NCBI GenBank assembly: GCA_945861405.1 | Contig: CAMAUL010000027.1 | Coordinates: 1-38,776 of the forward strand | Reading direction: 5' to 3' | Length of the DNA: 38,776 nucleotides | Origin: Candidatus Methylobacter oryzae | GTDB lineage: Bacteria > Pseudomonadota > Gammaproteobacteria > Methylococcales > Methylomonadaceae | In this document: piece by piece, positions 34,254 to 38,776 of the stretch | How the letters are laid out: each line of letters opens with the position of its first letter | How positions within the stretch are numbered: position 1 is the stretch's first letter | Program-made: the position numbers and the translations under genes | Notes under the pieces: generated by a model | What the model was told of the DNA's origin: nothing | Seen by the model: only the letters and a program-made list of their open reading frames with translations | Database searches by the model: none

Positions 34254-34600
34254 ATTTTATCCTCAAGTTCCTGGGTTAATTTTTCAACTTGGTGCATGAC
34301 GCCGACAGCGTCTTCAACATCGATCTGGATGGCAATACCGGTGCCGGGCTTGCTGTCGAATTCCGCAACCTTGGAAATAGCTTCCAGTATGTGGCGGCTA
34401 AGATGCTCCTCGACCAGCAACAGCAGCACATCGCGCTGAGTTTCCAAAGTCAGGCCGAAAAAAGTTTTCGATTGCTTCATGCCTTCGCCGCGCGCATTAT
34501 TGACCACAGTTGCGCCTTTAGCGCCGTTTTCCCGCGCCGTCTCAAGCACTAGGTCGGTCTTGTCGTCTTCGACAAATACGATAATTAATTTGAAATGCAT
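34250..34600 (-). CDS. PII-like signalling protein
   Basis: The 116-residue product has the PII fold: MHFKLIIVFVEDDKTDLVLE, GAKGATVVNNARGEGMKQSK, then RDVLLLLVEEHLSRHILEAI and SKPGTGIAIQIDVEDAVGV. The tyrosine that is uridylylated in canonical GlnB/GlnK T-loops is missing, so regulation is probably by ligand binding only. The ATG at 34600 is chosen because homology starts there; the frame runs on to 34645 into the umpB-like end. It lies between the DUF1538 pair and the CBS protein with short spacing, so it is likely a dedicated regulator. Confidence 0.85.
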   Translation of the reverse strand: MHFKLIIVFVEDDKTDLVLETARENGAKGATVVNNARGEGMKQSKTFFGLTLETQRDVLLLLVEEHLSRHILEAISKVAEFDSKPGTGIAIQIDVEDAVGVMHQVEKLTQELEDKI

Positions 34601-34608
34601 AGTTGTCC

Positions 34609-35388
34609 TCAGGGGTTGGGTGAAAGACTGCCTTTGTTCCGCCATTGTGCGATTTGAGCATAGCCCAAGACAGCAATGACGGGGAATAAACTGGCAAAGG
34701 CGATCAAGCCAAAGCCATCCACTAACGGGTTGCGGCCGGGAATGGCGGAAGCCAGTCCCAAGCCTAACGCGCTAACCAGCGGCACGGTAACCATCGATGT
34801 CGTGACCACACCCGAATCGTAGGCCAGACCGATAATCATTTTAGGGGCGAACCGGGTTTGTATCATTACGAGAAAATAGCCCCCGACAATATATAAATAA
34901 AGCTCCGAACCGGTAACGATCCGAAAAGCGCCGAGCGCAAGGCCAAAACTCACGCCGATAGCGACAGAAATCCTTAAGCCCCAGGCTCGGATCGCGCCAC
35001 CTGAAATTTGTTCGGCTTTAATGCCGACAGCCAACAACGAAGGTTCAGCCAACGCAGCCGCAAAGCCAATGCTGGCGGCAAAAATATACGCCCAGTAATA
35101 AGCTTGCCAGGAGACGGCCTGCTCAACAGGATTCACACCCAAAAACTCAGGAGTGGTCAACTGCGACGCCATCAAGTCTCCAAGCGGGAACAACGCCAGA
35201 TCCAGACCTTCCAGAAAAAACGTGATACCCAGCCAAACATAGAAAAAACCGATAATCGTTTTTCTAGGATAGGGCAAAGGTTTTCGGATAACCAACAACT
35301 GGAAACCGATAATAATGGCGAGAATCGGTAAAATATTCCGGCCTGTTTCCAACAGCTTCAGCGCAAAATGCATTATCCAGTCGATCAT
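34609..35388 (-). CDS. DUF1538 membrane protein, second of a pair (UmpB-like)
   Basis: This 259-residue inner-membrane protein is of the DUF1538 family, with about seven or eight hydrophobic helices. Helix-capping motifs include FAASIGFAAALAEPSLLAVG and IIGLAYDSGVVTTSMVTVPL, which recur in the neighbour at 35385. As I recall, a DUF1538 pair from Halomonas (UmpA/UmpB) acts as a two-subunit Na+/H+ antiporter, so this would be one subunit. It overlaps the upstream DUF1538 gene by 4 bases and precedes the PII-like gene. Gene symbol left blank because the assignment is by order. Confidence 0.85.
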   Translation of the reverse strand: MIDWIMHFALKLLETGRNILPILAIIIGFQLLVIRKPLPYPRKTIIGFFYVWLGITFFLEGLDLALFPLGDLMASQLTTPEFLGVNPVEQAVSWQAYYWAYIFAASIGFAAALAEPSLLAVGIKAEQISGGAIRAWGLRISVAIGVSFGLALGAFRIVTGSELYLYIVGGYFLVMIQTRFAPKMIIGLAYDSGVVTTSMVTVPLVSALGLGLASAIPGRNPLVDGFGLIAFASLFPVIAVLGYAQIAQWRNKGSLSPNP

Positions 35389-36113
35389 AGGATCATCCCG
35401 TAAGCTAACACAAAAATCGTCGCCATCAAGGTCGCAAAAACCACCAGCCCAAAACCGTCGGTCAGCTGATTACGGCCTTTGATTGCTGTGGACAGGCCGA
35501 CACCCAGAATAATGACCAGTGGGACGGTAATACTGGACGTGGCGATACCGCCTGCATCATAAGCGATACCAATGATTTCGGCAGGCGCGAAAGGTGTCAT
35601 GACCGCAATACCCGCATAGCCGAACAGAACCGGATAATACACCGGCCAGCCACGGAGTATCCGCAAAACCCCGACCAAAATAGCAAGACCGATAGCCGCC
35701 GCGACCGTAATGCGCAGCCCTAACGCATAGCTGACCTTGACCGCCTCGGTCTGTCCTATCCGGTTACTATGGCTGGCAATGGTTGCGGCTTTTTCAGCAA
35801 CCGAGGCCAGCCCCGGTTCGGCGACTGCTGCGCCAAAGCCCAGGCAGAAAGCAAAGGCCAGCAGCCAGAACAAGCTGCCTTTGCGGGCAAATGCAAAAGC
35901 CATCGACTCGCCGACCGGGAACAGGCTTTGTTCCAGCCCCTGAATAAACAGGGTAAGGCCAAAAATGACAAACAGAGTACCGGCGATTAGACTGCCGACA
36001 TCGGGAACAGGTTGCCTGATAATAAAAACCTGGAATACCAAAACAACCGCAAGGATAGGCGCCAAATCCAGAAAACTGCCGAACAGCTGTTTGATAAAAG
36101 GGTTTTTAAACAT
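35385..36113 (-). CDS. DUF1538 membrane protein, first of a pair (UmpA-like)
   Basis: This 242-residue paralogue of the next gene shares the motifs FCLGFGAAVAEPGLASVAEK and IIGIAYDAGGIATSSITVPL and the same helix pattern. Both copies carry the AEPxLxxV and AYDxGxxxTSxxTVPL blocks, which are candidates for ion-path residues. It is the first gene of a four-gene operon (DUF1538, DUF1538, PII-like, CBS) with 4-base overlaps at two of the three junctions. The function as a Na+/H+ antiporter subunit is by family analogy only. Confidence 0.85.
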   Translation of the reverse strand: MFKNPFIKQLFGSFLDLAPILAVVLVFQVFIIRQPVPDVGSLIAGTLFVIFGLTLFIQGLEQSLFPVGESMAFAFARKGSLFWLLAFAFCLGFGAAVAEPGLASVAEKAATIASHSNRIGQTEAVKVSYALGLRITVAAAIGLAILVGVLRILRGWPVYYPVLFGYAGIAVMTPFAPAEIIGIAYDAGGIATSSITVPLVIILGVGLSTAIKGRNQLTDGFGLVVFATLMATIFVLAYGMIL

Positions 36114-36236
36114 TCGGGTTCTTTATCCGGGTTCATTAAAATGGTTACGATTATCGCTGCAAATCAACAGAAAACCAGACTAGCCATAAAACTCAAGTTG
36201 ACTGTCTGCATTTCTCAACAGCTTATAAAAAACAAT

Positions 36237-36785
36237 CTAGCGTTTTAGTAATGCCTTAATGTATTGTATCCTCAAAATCATCACACAGCTTATCAACCAA
36301 ATCATCCATTTCCTTAAAAAATAATCTCCCACTTTCTGGCGGTTTAGTGCTTTGTAGCGACGGTATAGCTTGGCAAAATCACCATAGATTTCCGCTTCTG
36401 ATGCATGCGATTTAATTTTGACAATCAGTCGCTCTCCCTCGTTGGCGGTTCGAACATAATCAAAAAAATCTTTAATCTTTGAATCAAAATCCTGGATACT
36501 TTTACCAACCAAAGCCTCTTGCTCATTACGCGCAGCAATAATTTGTAGAACATCAAACTGGTAACCGCCCCCATATTCCGCCCCCTCCGCTACTTTGAGT
36601 GGTTTCTTTTTCTTTTCTACCGGCTCGTAAGTGACGACCTCAATAATGCCGATTTGATTGTCGAAATATACTTCAATCGGGTCTTTCACATCGGTGCTAC
36701 GGTGCATCATGTTGTAGAGTGTATTGAACTTGCGCCGGAACAATAAAAAACCCGGCTCACTATACTTGGCATCCAGCTCAATCAC
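36237..36785 (-). pseudogene. Type I restriction R-subunit-like gene, C-terminal fragment
   Basis: This frame is the continuation of the helicase fragment upstream. Upstream of its first ATG, the same frame reads GGAVFTIPNRIEYVIELDAK, continuing the broken protein. Native-looking sequence runs to about YKALNRQ. Beyond a probable one-base deletion near 36336-36338, another frame reads ESGRLFFKEMDDLVDKLCDD and FEDTIH, and ends at TAA 36256-36258. That acidic tail looks native, whereas the tail of the open frame (VGDYFLRKWMIWLISCV) does not. So the gene probably ended at 36256 before decay. Confidence 0.75.
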
Positions 36786-38443
36786 ATATTCAATGCGATT
36801 GGGGATAGTGAATACTGCGCCGCCTTGGCTTTTGTATCTGCGGCAGGTTCCGGGTTAGCCTCAATGTGTTCTTTCAAGCTACTTTCAAAATCCAGATAGC
36901 TTTCCGGGTCGTCACGCTGGGCTTGGTCTTTGTAGATACCTAAGAACACCGTAAAAAACATAGCAAAGGGAACCGATTTTTTCAGCTCACTCAGCAGAAT
37001 ATCCAACACCTTCTTATCGCCAAATGGATCAAAGTCACTCACCACCACATCAGAGAAATGCTCAAACGCGTCTTTGATGTTTTGCACATTCACATTATTG
37101 TAAGAAAAATCGACAATCTTGCAGTCGTTCTTATATTTAGCTGTGCGGTTGACTCGGGAAGTGGTTTGAATGGCACTAATGCCTTTAATCTCTTTATCCA
37201 AAAACAAGGTATGCAATCTTTTCTCATCAAAGCCGGTTTGCAGCTTTGCCACCACAATCATCAATCCATTATTAGTAGACCGTGCAAAGTTTTCCAAAAC
37301 ATTTTCTTCCGATAAGCCGCCATTCTTTCCTGCGGCGCTTTGCTCGTCCTGATTACTTGAATACACCACATGAATCGGCGCTTTGGCATACTTGGCATAT
37401 TTAGGTTGTTGCACCAGGGCGTTGAAGTGCTTGGCAACGGCATCTTTATATGCAATCGCCGCTTTAATGGAATGCACCGCCAACATCGCCTTGCCCGTGC
37501 CGCGTATTTGGCGATACACGTCTTTCACCAACAAGTCCGCCACATACTTGGCGATGGCATCAATGCGCTCACGGTTTTCGTAGACCTGCTTTTTCTGTGC
37601 GTCCTTGTATTCTTTTTCGGTGAAACCTTCCAACGGATTACTGGGTAAATCAAACAACATCTTGGACGCCACCGGGACAATATTTTTCAGCGGATTCAGA
37701 ATGTATCCATCCTCAATCGCCTCTTTCATGGTGTAGCTATCGAAAGGCCGCCACAGTTTTTCACTCTCGGCATAACCGCTGAATTCACCAAAACGCGCCA
37801 ACACATGGTCATCGGGGGTGGCGGTAAAGCCGATAATCAGGTTCTTTTTGGTGCTGCCTACGGCATACGCCGCATTATCAAACGGGCTTTGCAATTCATC
37901 GAAAATACTCAACATTTCTTCATGCTGGTCGCCGCTGTTGGAGCGATGAATCTCGTCAATCAGAAATACAATGCGCAGTTTGGCAAGCTTTTGCAGCACG
38001 TCCTCATCCAGCATCTCGCGCACCGAGCCGAATTTCTGCAAATTTACAATCACCAAACGGGTATCGGATGCCAGCGCCTGTTGAAAAGATTTTTTATTGG
38101 CAGCCTCCTTAACCATGCGCTTGTCGATATTCATGTTCAGCATCAGTGAATCAATCTGGCTACGCAACTGCAACCTGTCCACCACAATCATGATTTTGTC
38201 GTAAACGTATTCACCGTCCCGGCGCAAGTCCTTCAACTGCAATGCAGACCAGCCGATGATATTGGATTTGCCGAATCCTGCCGCGTATTGCATCAGCAAG
38301 GAATACACGTTTTTGTTATTGGAATAGGCTTTGCGCTTTTCCAGCAGTTCTTTTTTCTTGGCCTCACCTACGCCCGCCAACTGTTTTTCCAACAGCTTTT
38401 CAAAATAATCCGGCTCTTGGCTCGTGCGCCAAAAACTCATCAA
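36782..38443 (-). pseudogene. Type I restriction R-subunit-like helicase fragment (motor domain)
   Basis: This 553-residue open frame holds the SF2 translocase core: Walker A-like AAGFGKSNIIGW (about 53-64), DEAH-type FLIDEIHRSNSG, motif III GFTATPDD, and motifs V-VI with VVAKLQTGFDEKRLHTLFLD and IQTTSRVNRTAKYKN. This is typical of HsdR. The frame's last residues (AQYSLSPIALNM) are out of phase: a one-base loss in the A/T run at 36830-36833 separates it from the next fragment. Its first residues (MSFWRTS) are also out of phase with the upstream fragment. No PD-(D/E)XK nuclease domain is present, and neither hsdM nor hsdS is in the window. Confidence 0.8.
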
Positions 38444-38621
38444 TCTTGGTCATGATTTTATCGGTGCCGAATTTCTGCTTGGGCCGTGGTGAAATCAGAA
38501 GACCTACTTCATTTTTGACTTCTTTCACACCCTTGTTAACGTACACATCGCGCTCAATGAAGTTCTCTTTTTCGATAAATAACGTGCCATACAGCACGGT
38601 AAACAGCTCTTTCAGCATCAA
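38400..38621 (-). pseudogene. Type I restriction R-subunit-like gene, upstream fragment with lost N-terminus
   Basis: The 73-codon frame reads TLFIEKENFIERDVYVNKGV, and then DKIMTKIDEFLAHE. One extra base in the GG at 38419-38420 puts it out of phase. If it is removed, EFLAHE joins QEPDYFEKLLEKQLAG, a sequence typical of the region just before the HsdR motor. Upstream, an in-frame stop comes after four more codons (TAA at 38634-38636), so the nuclease part (several hundred residues) is missing, replaced by repeat-like DNA near the window edge. Confidence 0.7.
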
Positions 38622-38683
38622 TAGTTTTCTTGATTAGCTAGATGCTTCAGCCAGCGCTAAAAAGTTCGTCATTCTGGCAGGGA

Positions 38684-38759
38684 CAGATATTTGCTCCTGC
38701 AATATCTGCATTCCCCACATCCCTGTGGGTTATGCCGGAATCCAGTCACATGGATGTGA
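38684..38759. repeat. Array of three small hairpins at the right edge
   Basis: Three perfect hairpins follow each other: CAGATATT/AATATCTG (38684-38708), CCCACA/TGTGGG (38714-38729) and TCACAT/ATGTGA (38746-38759). They lie where the N-terminus of the R-subunit should be, so this is probably a dispersed repeat array that marks the deletion or insertion junction. Confidence 0.55.
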
Positions 38760-38776
38760 AGCCATGGACTAGCATC

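Overview
The window looks like chromosomal DNA of a gammaproteobacterium with moderate GC. Several gene orders match those of E. coli and Pseudomonas: rsmI/lpoA-yraN-diaA, nadC-DUF1631-ampD, ribF-ileS-lspA, and rluD-pgeF with bamD divergent. The lineage is inferred from gene content, dispersed repeats and a UmpAB-type DUF1538 operon. An aerobic gammaproteobacterium such as a methanotroph (Methylococcales) would fit, but nothing in the window proves it.

Layout. (1) 1-5950 is an accessory, visibly more AT-rich left flank. It starts with the end of an IS30-family element that has cut the 3' end of a two-gene operon. That operon encodes an Mrr-type nuclease fused to an SF2 helicase, and a protein with three HhH/alpha-CTD-like repeats followed by a sigma-region-4-like helix-turn-helix. 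Next come three toxin-antitoxin loci in a row: intact brnTA, a decayed vapBC and intact hicBA. (2) 5983-22617 is core genome: rsmI, lpoA, yraN and diaA (16S rRNA methylation, peptidoglycan synthase activation, replication-initiation timing), a GlcD-like FAD oxidase, a flavin reductase, nadC, a DUF1631 gene, ampD, the ribF-ileS-lspA operon, an Lpp-like lipoprotein beside an L,D-transpeptidase, and pgm. (3) 22829-25964 is a run of small, mostly unrecognised membrane or exported proteins on the + strand, ending with an orphan PilP-like protein. (4) 26056-36113 is core genome again: a ZIP metal transporter, pgeF, rluD, bamD, priA, an exported methyltransferase-like protein, dsbB, and a four-gene operon of two DUF1538 membrane proteins with a PII-like and a CBS-domain protein. 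(5) 36237-38776 is a decayed type I restriction R-subunit gene with three apparent frameshifts and no N-terminus, next to a hairpin-rich repeat at the edge.

Cell-envelope functions recur: LpoA, AmpD, LspA, Lpp-like, L,D-transpeptidase, PgeF, BamD and DsbB. Dispersed palindromic repeats are frequent. One pair lies in frame inside pgeF and adds about 30 codons. Two MITE-like elements with matching inverted ends lie at 11398-11529 and 33646-33812. Both flanks hold damaged defence genes, so the core segment is bracketed by decaying islands. The best candidate for an undescribed system is the left-edge nuclease-helicase plus triple-repeat/sigma4-like protein pair. No tRNA, rRNA or CRISPR array was seen.
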